From Gallionellaceae bacterium (GTDB taxonomy: Bacteria > Pseudomonadota > Gammaproteobacteria > Burkholderiales > Gallionellaceae), in the NCBI GenBank assembly GCA_003151655.1, contig PLYB01000116.1, forward strand, positions 33,399 through 48,290: DNA of 14,892 nucleotides, read 5' to 3'. The position numbers were made by a program, and so were the translations under genes. The notes below the pieces were generated by a model that worked only from the letters and a program-made list of their open reading frames with translations, did not search any database and was not told the origin of the DNA. This document shows, piece after piece, positions 1 to 6,824 of the stretch. The stretch's first letter is position 1, and each line of letters opens with the position of its first letter.

Positions 1-1413
1 ACAGAATTTTTCTTTTCCGGTGCCAATCGCGGAGAAATGCTCAATGCGTTGATCTACGCAGTTACCAATTGTGAAGGCATTATCAAGATCAGCGGCGAAG
101 TCGGCAGCGGAAAAACCATGCTGTGCCGCATGTTGCTGGATCGTTTGCCCACCAACATCAAAGCGATTTACCTTGCCAACCCGAGCCTGTCACGCAACGA
201 GCTTCTCTACGCCATCGCCGATGGCCTAGGATTGGATTTGGAAGGTCAGCGCGTCAGCATAATAATGCAAAACCTGCACGACCATCTGGTTGCAAAATTC
301 AACCAGGGGGAGCGCTGTGTAGTGCTGGTAGATGAGGCTCACGCGATGCCGTCGGATACGCTTGAGGAGTTGAGACTGCTCTACAACTTGCAAATCGACA
401 AACAAAAGCTGATCCAAATCGTTTTATTCGGACAGCCGGAACTTAATAAAACGCTTGAGCAAAATAACATGCGCCAGCTAAAGGATCGCATTGTCCATCA
501 CTTCCATATGCAGCCGATTTCCAAGAAGGTTATCGAATCATATTTAATGTTTCGCATGCGAGCTGCGGGCTATCACGGCCCGGACATTTTTTCGCCAGCC
601 GCAATCAATCTGATTAGCAAAGCATCCAACGGGTTGATGCGCCGCGTCAATATCCTAGCCGATAAATCTTTGCTCGCCGCCTTCGTTGAAAATACTCACC
701 GCATTGAGTCCAGACATGTTTTGGCTGCGATTCGCGACAGTGAACTCACGCCAGACGAACCCTGGCTCAACCGCAAAAAAATCGCTATCGTGGCTGGCGC
801 GACACTCTCCGCTTTGGCACTTGCCGGTGCCGGCTGGATGTTAGGCAAAAACGACAATTCCCAGCGAACACTGGAGAATACATCGCCTATCGCCGTCACT
901 CAGCCCACAACTCAAGCCCCAAGTATCGCAATTGCATCGCCCGCAATCACGCCGCCAGTTCAATCCACAGTTGTTGCAACAACGCCTGCACCAACTATTG
1001 CACCGAATCCCGCTCCAGTTGCCACCAAGACACCCGAAAAACCAGTAGTTACAGCGGCCAATACCAATGCGGGCAATAAAAACATGGCTATTCCCGCTTC
1101 GTTATTGCAACAAAGAATGGATGCCGCCAAAGACATGCTCATTCACGTCAACAAAAGCAGCGTCAGCATCCAGTTGTTCCACACCCAGGATACCAGACCG
1201 ATGCGCATGGAAGGTTTTTTAAGCCGTGCGAAAAATCTGGGGGTTCTGTCTGATATATATATAGTGCCAATTAAAATAAATGGCAGGGCAGCTTTCCGCA
1301 TTCTCTACGGCATCTATCCTGATAACGCTGCCGCACTTATTGGAATACAAAATCTCCCCCAACGTTACAAGGATGCGTTTGCACCGTCAGTCGACTCACT
1401 AAGCGGCTATTAA
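1..1413 (+). CDS. mshM: MshM/ExeA-type AAA+ ATPase of MSHA pilus biogenesis, 5'-truncated by the window
   Basis: The frame is open from base 1, and the residues before the first ATG (base 37) read like the usual ExeA/GspA start (FFSGANRGEML), so the true start lies upstream of the window. Counting from the ATG at 37, Walker A GEVGSGKT is at residues 20-27 and Walker B VVLVDEAH ends near residue 102. An R-rich AAA lid (LMRRVNILAD) follows. A single membrane span lies at about residues 247-268, then a Pro/Thr/Ala-rich linker of about 85 residues. The C-terminus (about 375-450, SVSIQL...FRILYGIYPDNAAAL) resembles a SPOR fold and probably binds peptidoglycan. The family energises or guides assembly of a secretin through the cell wall. 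The secretin mshL lies downstream, separated by two folate genes. The ATPase family is clear from the motifs. The MshM rather than ExeA assignment rests on the MshL and MshN neighbours. Confidence 0.87.
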   Translation, partial: TEFFFSGANRGEMLNALIYAVTNCEGIIKISGEVGSGKTMLCRMLLDRLPTNIKAIYLANPSLSRNELLYAIADGLGLDLEGQRVSIIMQNLHDHLVAKFNQGERCVVLVDEAHAMPSDTLEELRLLYNLQIDKQKLIQIVLFGQPELNKTLEQNNMRQLKDRIVHHFHMQPISKKVIESYLMFRMRAAGYHGPDIFSPAAINLISKASNGLMRRVNILADKSLLAAFVENTHRIESRHVLAAIRDSELTPDEPWLNRKKIAIVAGATLSALALAGAGWMLGKNDNSQRTLENTSPIAVTQPTTQAPSIAIASPAITPPVQSTVVATTPAPTIAPNPAPVATKTPEKPVVTAANTNAGNKNMAIPASLLQQRMDAAKDMLIHVNKSSVSIQLFHTQDTRPMRMEGFLSRAKNLGVLSDIYIVPIKINGRAAFRILYGIYPDNAAALIGIQNLPQRYKDAFAPSVDSLSGY

Positions 1414-1453
1414 CGCAATATTCAAGCCCAATAGCCAACCGCCAAATGCTATC

Positions 1454-1482
1454 TTGCTAACGTCGCGTTAGTTTGATAACAT
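1454..1482 (+). promoter_or_regulatory. Candidate sigma70-type promoter for the folate gene pair
   Basis: TTGCTA (1454-1459) and TAACAT (1477-1482) are separated by exactly 17 nt, each matching 4 of 6 consensus positions. Transcription would start near 1489. That leaves a leader of about 20 nt before the ATG at 1510, with GGAG at 1500-1503. The hexamers are only moderately good, so this is a proposal from spacing and position. A separate promoter here would make the folate pair independent of the pilus gene upstream. Confidence 0.4.
1457..1471. repeat. Perfect 6-3-6 inverted repeat between mshM and the folate genes
   Basis: CTAACG-TCG-CGTTAG is a perfect inverted repeat. It occupies the spacer of the candidate promoter at 1454-1482 and overlaps the last base pairs of its -35 element. 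It could be an operator, possibly for the DNA-binding domain encoded just downstream. It could also be a weak rho-independent terminator for mshM, but only three Ts follow the second arm, which is poor for a terminator. Confidence 0.5.
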
Positions 1483-1509
1483 TCTCTGAATTTCCCGATG
1501 GAGTTTTGC

Positions 1510-2652
1510 ATGCCTGTTATTTTCCCCACTATCGGCCCTTGGTACTCTACCGTGGAAGCCGCCGAGATAATGAAACTGAGCCCAGGCCATGTGTCGCGCC
1601 AGTGTAAATTGGGCAAGCTCGAATGTAAGCAGGTGGGCGATAATTACTGGTTGCCGGAAAGGGTCGTCAAGCGGCGCCACTACAAGGAATTTAATCCCGA
1701 CGAGTTGGCGCATCTCCACCGTCTGGCGCAGCAAATTGCAGTCGAAAGAAGAGGCTACAAAAGCAAGCTGAATATATTGGGTATTCTTGCGCTGGATACC
1801 GGCGATGCAGCGTCAATGGTCTATGCGAGCACATTGCAAAAAGCCTGCGAATTTATTGGCTTTAACTTGGGGCTGGTGCGCTCCGCCCCGGATAAAGTTG
1901 AGGCCAGAATTCTGCAGGCCAATAAGGATCCGGCGATTCACGGAATTTTTGTCTTTTACCCGATTTTCAAAGATGCGAAAGATCAACAAATCAAAGAAAT
2001 GATTGATCACGCCAAAGACATCGAGGGTCTGTCCGGCTATTGGTCGAAAAAACTATATTTAGACGAGCGCTTCGTCGATGAAGCAAAAACGAAAAAGGCG
2101 ATTTTACCCTGCACTTCGCTGGGAATTCTCAAAACACTTGCCTACGTGGATCTTTTGGACGAGCGTGCAGGAAAAACTTTTGCCGGAAAGAAAATAGCGA
2201 TTTTCAATCGCTCCGATGTGGTTGGCCGCCCTCTGGCTTACATGCTCAAGAATGATGGCGCCACGGTCTATTCGTTCGATATCGATGGTGGCGTAATGAT
2301 GCACAAGAACGGGAAAGAGCAGCCGATTACCCGGGAAGAAGCTTTGCGCCAAGCCGACGTTGTCGTTACAGGCGTTCCATCCAGAGCCTTTGAAAAGATT
2401 CGCGGCGAAGAAATTAAAGAAAACGCGACCTGCCTCAACTTTTCGTTTGTTCAGAATTTCGAAGAAAGCGCAAAGGAAAAGGCGGGCATTTACATCCCGC
2501 GCGTGGGCCCGATGACTATTGCCATGTGCCTTAAAAATGTTGTGCGTCTTTATGAAAACAACAAGAGCTCCTACGATCAGGCCAGCAAACTGGAATGGCA
2601 GCGATACGGTGAAGTGGTAAAACTTGGCAAGGTAGAAAAACTTGTTGCTTGA
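1510..2652 (+). CDS. Mtd1-type methylene-tetrahydrofolate dehydrogenase with N-terminal excisionase/MerR-like HTH
   Basis: The protein oxidises 5,10-methylene-THF to methenyl-THF. I number residues from the ATG at 1498, but ATG 1510 (residue 5) is the likelier start because GGAG sits 6 nt before it. Residues 14-58 (YSTVEAAEIMKLSPGHVSRQ, then a basic wing and WLPERVVKRR) look like an HTH_17/excisionase domain, which FolD enzymes normally lack. Residues 90-353 are FolD-like and closest in pattern to yeast Mtd1: ILPCTSLGILKTL (202-214), NRSDVVGRPLA (237-247), ADVVVTGVPS (286-295) and the end YIPRVGPMTIAMCLKNVVRL. The segment YASTLQKACEFIGF (109-122) aligns without gaps to E. coli FolD YVASKRKACEEVGF, which places Leu113 where FolD has its catalytic lysine. 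Cyclohydrolase activity is therefore probably lost. The next gene, overlapping by 11 nt, encodes a separate cyclohydrolase. Cofactor (NAD or NADP) cannot be read with certainty; the Mtd1 likeness suggests NAD. A DNA-binding role for the HTH is inference. Confidence 0.85.
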   Translation: MPVIFPTIGPWYSTVEAAEIMKLSPGHVSRQCKLGKLECKQVGDNYWLPERVVKRRHYKEFNPDELAHLHRLAQQIAVERRGYKSKLNILGILALDTGDAASMVYASTLQKACEFIGFNLGLVRSAPDKVEARILQANKDPAIHGIFVFYPIFKDAKDQQIKEMIDHAKDIEGLSGYWSKKLYLDERFVDEAKTKKAILPCTSLGILKTLAYVDLLDERAGKTFAGKKIAIFNRSDVVGRPLAYMLKNDGATVYSFDIDGGVMMHKNGKEQPITREEALRQADVVVTGVPSRAFEKIRGEEIKENATCLNFSFVQNFEESAKEKAGIYIPRVGPMTIAMCLKNVVRLYENNKSSYDQASKLEWQRYGEVVKLGKVEKLVA

Positions 2653-3229
2653 TAGCCTTAAACCCTATCTGGATGATCTCGCCAGCGCCTCTCCTGCGCC
2701 CGGTGGCGGTGCTGCGGCAGCCGTGACTGTAGCGCAAGGCTTGGCGCTGCTTTCGATGGTTTGCAACTTGACCATCGGCAAGAAAAAATTCAGCATGGTC
2801 GAGAGTCAGGTGCAAGAAATTCTTGCACAAGTCTCCGCCATGCGTGTTGAGGCGTTAGCCGAAGCCGAAGCCGACATGCAAGCCTTTAATGCCGTGATGA
2901 CGGCATATCAACTATCCGCCGCAACGGACGAACAGAAATCAAGCAAGAAGACAGCCTTGGCAAAAGCCACCCGAGAAGCCGCAGAGCCGCCGTTTCGGCT
3001 TATGGCCTTGGCCGTTCGCGCCGCGCCCTTGGCAGATCAATTAGAGAAAATCGGCAACCCGAATGTTTTAAGCGACGTATTGGTCGGGCGACATTTGCTC
3101 ATTGCCGGATACAAAGCCTCAAAGGAAAACGTTGAGGTTAACCTGCAAAATCTTTCTCCCGACGACTCTTTCGTTAGCGCCATGCGGGCTAAAATGAACA
3201 CGTTAAGTCTAGGCTTTTCTGGCGCATAA
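2642..3229 (+). CDS. fchA: Methenyl-tetrahydrofolate cyclohydrolase, FchA / FTCD C-terminal family
   Basis: The protein interconverts 5,10-methenyl-THF and 10-formyl-THF in the cytosol. It shows the FTCD-C/FchA pattern: PAPGGGAAAA near residues 18-27, LSMVCNLTIGKKKF (about 37-50), the helix EAEADMQAFNAVMTAY (about 74-89) and GNPNVLSDV (about 139-147). It is 195 residues, slightly shorter than the roughly 205 usual for the family. The start is TTG at 2642 (TTG at 2645 is an alternative), with AAGG at 2629-2632 as a reasonable ribosome site inside the preceding gene. The 11-nt overlap implies coupled translation with the dehydrogenase. Its presence next to a dehydrogenase lacking the cyclohydrolase lysine supports a split FolD pathway. 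A formiminotransferase-cyclodeaminase role is less likely because no histidine-degradation or formiminotransferase gene is nearby. Confidence 0.88.
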   Translation: MLLDSLKPYLDDLASASPAPGGGAAAAVTVAQGLALLSMVCNLTIGKKKFSMVESQVQEILAQVSAMRVEALAEAEADMQAFNAVMTAYQLSAATDEQKSSKKTALAKATREAAEPPFRLMALAVRAAPLADQLEKIGNPNVLSDVLVGRHLLIAGYKASKENVEVNLQNLSPDDSFVSAMRAKMNTLSLGFSGA

Positions 3230-3316
3230 GCACTTGAACGCGCAACTCTCTATGCGCAAGAGCACATTGTCCGAGTTCGTAAAGGTGCTACAAGCGTTTT
3301 AGAGGTGTTGCATTTT

Positions 3317-3333
3317 GCCCTCGCTCAGAGGGC
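3317..3333 (+). promoter_or_regulatory. Hairpin occluding the mshL Shine-Dalgarno sequence
   Basis: GCCCTC (3317-3322), loop GCTCA, GAGGGC (3328-3333) is a 6-bp GC-rich stem. Its 3' arm contains the AGAGGG ribosome site (3327-3332) lying 6 nt before the ATG at 3339. In the mRNA it could lower or regulate translation initiation of the secretin. No T-run follows, so it is not a rho-independent terminator. The rest of 3230-3316 holds nothing I recognise. Confidence 0.45.
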
Positions 3334-3338
3334 TGAAA

Positions 3339-5159
3339 ATGAAATTGCGCTGCGTACTGCTGGCTTTAAACCTCTCGTTCATATCCGCCTGTAGTGAGAC
3401 AAAATTCGTCGATACGCAGCCACTCTCTGATCGACACTTGCAGACAAACGATGTTGAGTCTGCGCAGAACATCGGCGAAATACCCCAGACGAACAAACAC
3501 ACCATTCCACTTCAGCCGCCCAAACCCACCAGCAAAATTGAAACGTACAATGTCGTCGTAACCGATGTTTCTGCACAGGAAATATTGTTTGCGCTGGCGC
3601 GCGATGCAAAGATCAACCTCGATATCGCCCCCGGCATTCAAGGCAATGTCACAATCAACGCGATCAATCAAACCTTGCCGCAAATTCTCAATCGTATTTC
3701 CAAGCAAGTCGAAATGCGTTACGAGTTGGACAATGGCAACCTCATTGTCATGCCCGACTCGCCTTATCTAAAAACCTACAAGATTGATTACGTCAACATG
3801 ATACGGGACGCTGACGGCGGTATCTCCAATTCAACACAAGTCGGCAGCGGTAGTACTACGGGAACAACCGCGAGCGCGGGTGTCGCCGGTAACAGTTCAA
3901 AAGTATCAATCATCAACTCGTCGAAGAATCACTTCTGGGAGCGACTGGAATCGAACATCAAAGACATCCTGCGCGAGACCGACAAGATTCTGCCGGACGG
4001 CTCCAGCGAGACATCTGTGCAACATAGCTCTAACGTCAGCACCACCGGTACGGGCGTGCAGCCTGCTACCAGCAATAGCAGAAGACAAGTCGTCGCCAAA
4101 GGCGGCATCGAGAATAGCCCCAATGCCGCTGCGATAGCCGACGAAGGCACGACGGTCACGCAACGTAACACTTTCCGCGAAGCCGCCTCGGTTATTTCCA
4201 ATCCGGAAAATGGCATCATCACGGTGCGCGCGACGGCAAAGCAGCACGAGAAGATTCAGGAATTTGTTGCCCAGATCATGACCAATGCGCATCGTCAGGT
4301 ATTGATCGAAGCCACCATCGTCGAAGTCCGGCTCAGCAAACAATATCAACAGGGTGTCAATTGGTCGAGCCTGCGTTCTGGCAGCAGCGGCTTTCAAGCC
4401 ACCCAAATAGGGAGCGGCACCTTGCCCTCTACCAATACCGGCAGTATATTTACGCTGGACTATGCCAGCCCCATCTCCGGGATCGGCGCGCTTGCCGCCT
4501 CGGTAAAGCTGATGGAATCCTTCGGCACCGTCAAAGTTTTGTCCAGCCCTAAATTAAGTGTGATGAACAATCAGACTGCGATGCTGCGCGTGGTGGACAA
4601 CTATGTCTACTTCACCATTCAGGCTACCACCACGACCAATCAGACCTCCACACTGACAACCTATACCACGACATCCAATAGCGTTCCCATCGGTTTCACC
4701 ATGAGCGTAACGCCGCAGATCAACGACAACGATAGCGTGTTGCTGAATCTGCGCCCCTCCATCACGCGTTTGTTCGGTTATGTCAACGATCCCAATCCAG
4801 ATCTTGCCAAAGCCGGAGTGGTTAGCCAGATTCCCGAAACGCAAACGCGTGAAATGGAATCGGTATTGCGGATCGAAAACAATCAGATCGCCGTAATGGG
4901 CGGTTTGATGCAAGATGAAATCCACAACTTGTCGGATGAAGTTCCGTTTCTGGGGCGCATCCCCTTTTTGGGTAATCTGTTCAAATATCGCAATGACACC
5001 AATATCAAATCCGAACTGGTAATTTTCATCCGCCCTATCGTCATCAAACAAGCCAGCATTGAAGGTGACTTTAGCCAATTTCGCAGCAATCTGCCCGACG
5101 CTAATTTCTTTGCCGACAAAAACAGCAAGAGTGCGCAGCCGGACAAACATAGACTATGA
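3339..5159 (+). CDS. mshL: MSHA-type pilus secretin lipoprotein MshL
   Basis: The protein forms the outer-membrane channel for an MSHA/type IV-like pilus. I chose ATG 3339 because AGAGGG lies 6 nt upstream and the resulting N-terminus is a lipoprotein signal (MKLRCVLLALNLSFISAC, lipobox cysteine 18). A TTG start at 3315 would add eight residues ahead of it. Residues about 70-143 (YNVVVTDVSAQEILFALARD...) are the N0/STN domain. A Ser/Thr/Gly-rich stretch of about 120 residues follows, then an N1-like segment (ENGIITVRATAKQHEKIQEF). The secretin beta-domain runs from about residue 310 to 580, ending in VPFLGRIPFLGNLFKYR at about 535-551, the signature of the family. The Thr-rich insert TTTTNQTSTLTTYTTT probably lies in the gate or barrel. 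The stop overlaps the mshN start (ATGA), indicating an operon. The secretin call is firm; MshL rather than PilQ/PulD rests on the lipoprotein signal and neighbours. Confidence 0.9.
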   Translation: MKLRCVLLALNLSFISACSETKFVDTQPLSDRHLQTNDVESAQNIGEIPQTNKHTIPLQPPKPTSKIETYNVVVTDVSAQEILFALARDAKINLDIAPGIQGNVTINAINQTLPQILNRISKQVEMRYELDNGNLIVMPDSPYLKTYKIDYVNMIRDADGGISNSTQVGSGSTTGTTASAGVAGNSSKVSIINSSKNHFWERLESNIKDILRETDKILPDGSSETSVQHSSNVSTTGTGVQPATSNSRRQVVAKGGIENSPNAAAIADEGTTVTQRNTFREAASVISNPENGIITVRATAKQHEKIQEFVAQIMTNAHRQVLIEATIVEVRLSKQYQQGVNWSSLRSGSSGFQATQIGSGTLPSTNTGSIFTLDYASPISGIGALAASVKLMESFGTVKVLSSPKLSVMNNQTAMLRVVDNYVYFTIQATTTTNQTSTLTTYTTTSNSVPIGFTMSVTPQINDNDSVLLNLRPSITRLFGYVNDPNPDLAKAGVVSQIPETQTREMESVLRIENNQIAVMGGLMQDEIHNLSDEVPFLGRIPFLGNLFKYRNDTNIKSELVIFIRPIVIKQASIEGDFSQFRSNLPDANFFADKNSKSAQPDKHRL

Positions 5160-6280
5160 GCCTCTTGCTCGCCGCGCTAAAAAAATCCGAAGAGATCGGA
5201 GCTGAAGAACGCGGCCTTGCGGAACTGCAATTGGAAGAGATTCCGACACCCCCTTCGTGCCAACCCGGCACTAAAATTGCCCCCTTACCCAATCTTGGGA
5301 ATAGTCAAAACACCTCCCAGTCTCCATCCAGCTTAAACAAAATTAGCTCGACACGGGCGCAGGAAAAAAACTTGTTTTCCGCAAAAAACATTGCGCCTAT
5401 TAAGCGACTGAAACTGGGGATCATTCCTATCGCACTCATCGGCGGGGGCATATTCGCGGTAGCCGGTAGCCTTTACGTTTATCATCAAATCACGTCGCCC
5501 GCACACACCTCGCCACCGACGCAAAATATTGCCGCGCCCATCGCCACTTCACCACCCGTCGTTACGGCGACAGCGTTGCTGCCATTGATTCCGACAGCGG
5601 AGATTGCGCCAGCAGACATAGTGACCGAGGAGCCCCCCAGCCCATTGCCAGCCACAAAAATCGTAAAAGCCAAGGCACCGACGCTGAACATTCACCATCA
5701 ACCGGAGTCCGATTCCATCGATCCGATTTTGACCAGCGCATATCAGGCTTATCAGAATGGTAATTACGTGACCGCCGAACAACACTACCGTAATGCTCTC
5801 GCCCAAGACAAAAATAACCGCGATGCCCTGCTTGGCTTGGCGGCCATCGCCCAACAGCAAGGACAGGATGAAACTGCCTTGCAATATTACCGTCGCGTAT
5901 TGTTACTCGATCCGCGCGACCCCGCTGCTCAAGCCGCGATGGCCGCATTTGACCACAGCGACCCGACCAGCAAAGAAAGCCGACTCAATCAACTCATCGC
6001 GCAACAACCGGATTCTGCAGCTTTGCATTTTGCATTGGGCAATCAGTATGCCGATCAATCGCGCTGGGCAGAAGCGCAGCAAGCTTATTTTAATGCCCTC
6101 GCAGCAGAACCGAACAACGCACTGTTTGCCTTCAACTTGGCGATCAGCCTCGATCATCTCGGCCAACGCAATACCGCTGCTCAGTATTACCGGCAAGCCT
6201 TGCAACTGGATATTTCCGGCCATTCCGGCTTCACGCACGAACAAGCCCAACAACGTCTCGACCAACTCACCAGTCACTGA
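5156..6280 (+). CDS. mshN: MshN-like inner-membrane TPR protein of MSHA pilus biogenesis
   Basis: The start codon overlaps the mshL stop by 4 nt, so translation is probably coupled. The N-terminus MSLLLAALKKSEE is typical of MshN/GspB-like proteins. A single membrane span lies at about residues 87-109 (LGIIPIALIGGGIFAVAGSLY), followed by a Pro/Ala-rich linker to about residue 180. The C-terminal half, about 192-370, contains around four TPR units (for example AYQNGNYVTAEQHYRNALAQ and ALGNQYADQSRWAEAQQAYF). Topology is one N-terminal cytoplasmic segment and a large periplasmic TPR domain. MSHA loci place MshN beside the secretin and ATPase, probably as a scaffold. The usual next genes mshE and mshG do not follow here. 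The TPR and span are clear; MshN identity leans on context. Confidence 0.83.
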   Translation: MSLLLAALKKSEEIGAEERGLAELQLEEIPTPPSCQPGTKIAPLPNLGNSQNTSQSPSSLNKISSTRAQEKNLFSAKNIAPIKRLKLGIIPIALIGGGIFAVAGSLYVYHQITSPAHTSPPTQNIAAPIATSPPVVTATALLPLIPTAEIAPADIVTEEPPSPLPATKIVKAKAPTLNIHHQPESDSIDPILTSAYQAYQNGNYVTAEQHYRNALAQDKNNRDALLGLAAIAQQQGQDETALQYYRRVLLLDPRDPAAQAAMAAFDHSDPTSKESRLNQLIAQQPDSAALHFALGNQYADQSRWAEAQQAYFNALAAEPNNALFAFNLAISLDHLGQRNTAAQYYRQALQLDISGHSGFTHEQAQQRLDQLTSH

Positions 6281-6369
6281 ACATATCCGTAAGCTAATGG
6301 GTAATGTTAAGGCCATACTGTAAAATACGCGCTCTTCCCAATAGGCACTAATGATTAGTGATTAACAGC

Positions 6370-6822
6370 ATGTTCGATTGTTGCACTGCTTCTGACTGCA
6401 AGGCTACGAACCCGAAAAAGCATAGATGCCCGGCCAGTGGAATTGAATGCTCCGAGGTTTCAGCTAAAACCATTGCCCATCACATCCAAAAATCCTGGGC
6501 GTGGGACAACAAGGATCAGCGTTATTTTTTCTGCGAAGATCCTAATTGTGATGTCGTCTACTTTGGTGAGGACGAATCCGTTATCCTCAAGTCGCAGCTT
6601 AGAACCAAGGTGGGACTTAAGGAGGCAGGCGAGGATGCTCCGCTTTGTTATTGTTTCGGAGTCTCCAAAGCTGATCTGATGAGCAATCCTGGCATCAAAA
6701 ATTTCGTTGCCACAGAAACAAAGCGAGGGCTTTGCTCGTGCGAAACCAGCAACCCGTCTGGACGTTGTTGTTTAAAGGATTTTCCTCGCAACCCGGATAC
6801 TGAAAAACAAGAAAGTGTGTAA
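6370..6822 (+). CDS. CopZ-N-like cysteine-rich Zn/[2Fe-2S] protein
   Basis: This is a 150-residue cytosolic protein with many cysteines. I start it at ATG 6370 (MFDCCTAS); an in-frame GTG at 6358 would add four residues, and neither has a strong ribosome site. Residues 20-65 (KKHRCP..., HH near 36-37, FFCEDPNCDVVYFG) look like the zinc-binding half of the N-terminal domain of Archaeoglobus-type CopZ. Residues 93-134 (CYCFGVSKADL, GLCSCE, GRCCL) look like its BFD-like [2Fe-2S] half, with candidate ligands C93, C95, C122, C124, C133 and C134. The C-terminal heavy-metal-associated domain of full CopZ is absent. A role in metal or electron handling is inferred from the family. It lies 2 nt before the yecA-like gene, so the two are probably co-transcribed. 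Family assignment is by pattern only. Confidence 0.75.
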   Translation: MFDCCTASDCKATNPKKHRCPASGIECSEVSAKTIAHHIQKSWAWDNKDQRYFFCEDPNCDVVYFGEDESVILKSQLRTKVGLKEAGEDAPLCYCFGVSKADLMSNPGIKNFVATETKRGLCSCETSNPSGRCCLKDFPRNPDTEKQESV

Positions 6823-6824
6823 TC

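Noticed and set aside
1457..1471. Intrinsic terminator of mshM
   Set aside because: The 6-bp stem is followed by only three Ts and then GATAAC, so termination is doubtful; I list it as an inverted repeat instead.
1498..1509. ATG 1498 as start of the HTH-dehydrogenase gene
   Set aside because: No ribosome site precedes it, and GGAG, ideally spaced for ATG 1510, overlaps its first codons. It remains possible.
3906..4406. 166-codon minus-strand open frame inside mshL
   Set aside because: It lies antisense to well-conserved secretin sequence, has no recognisable domain, and its composition follows from the codon bias of the sense gene.
4554..5150. 198-codon minus-strand open frame inside mshL
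   Set aside because: It is antisense to the secretin beta-domain and signature; no domain or credible ribosome site supports it.
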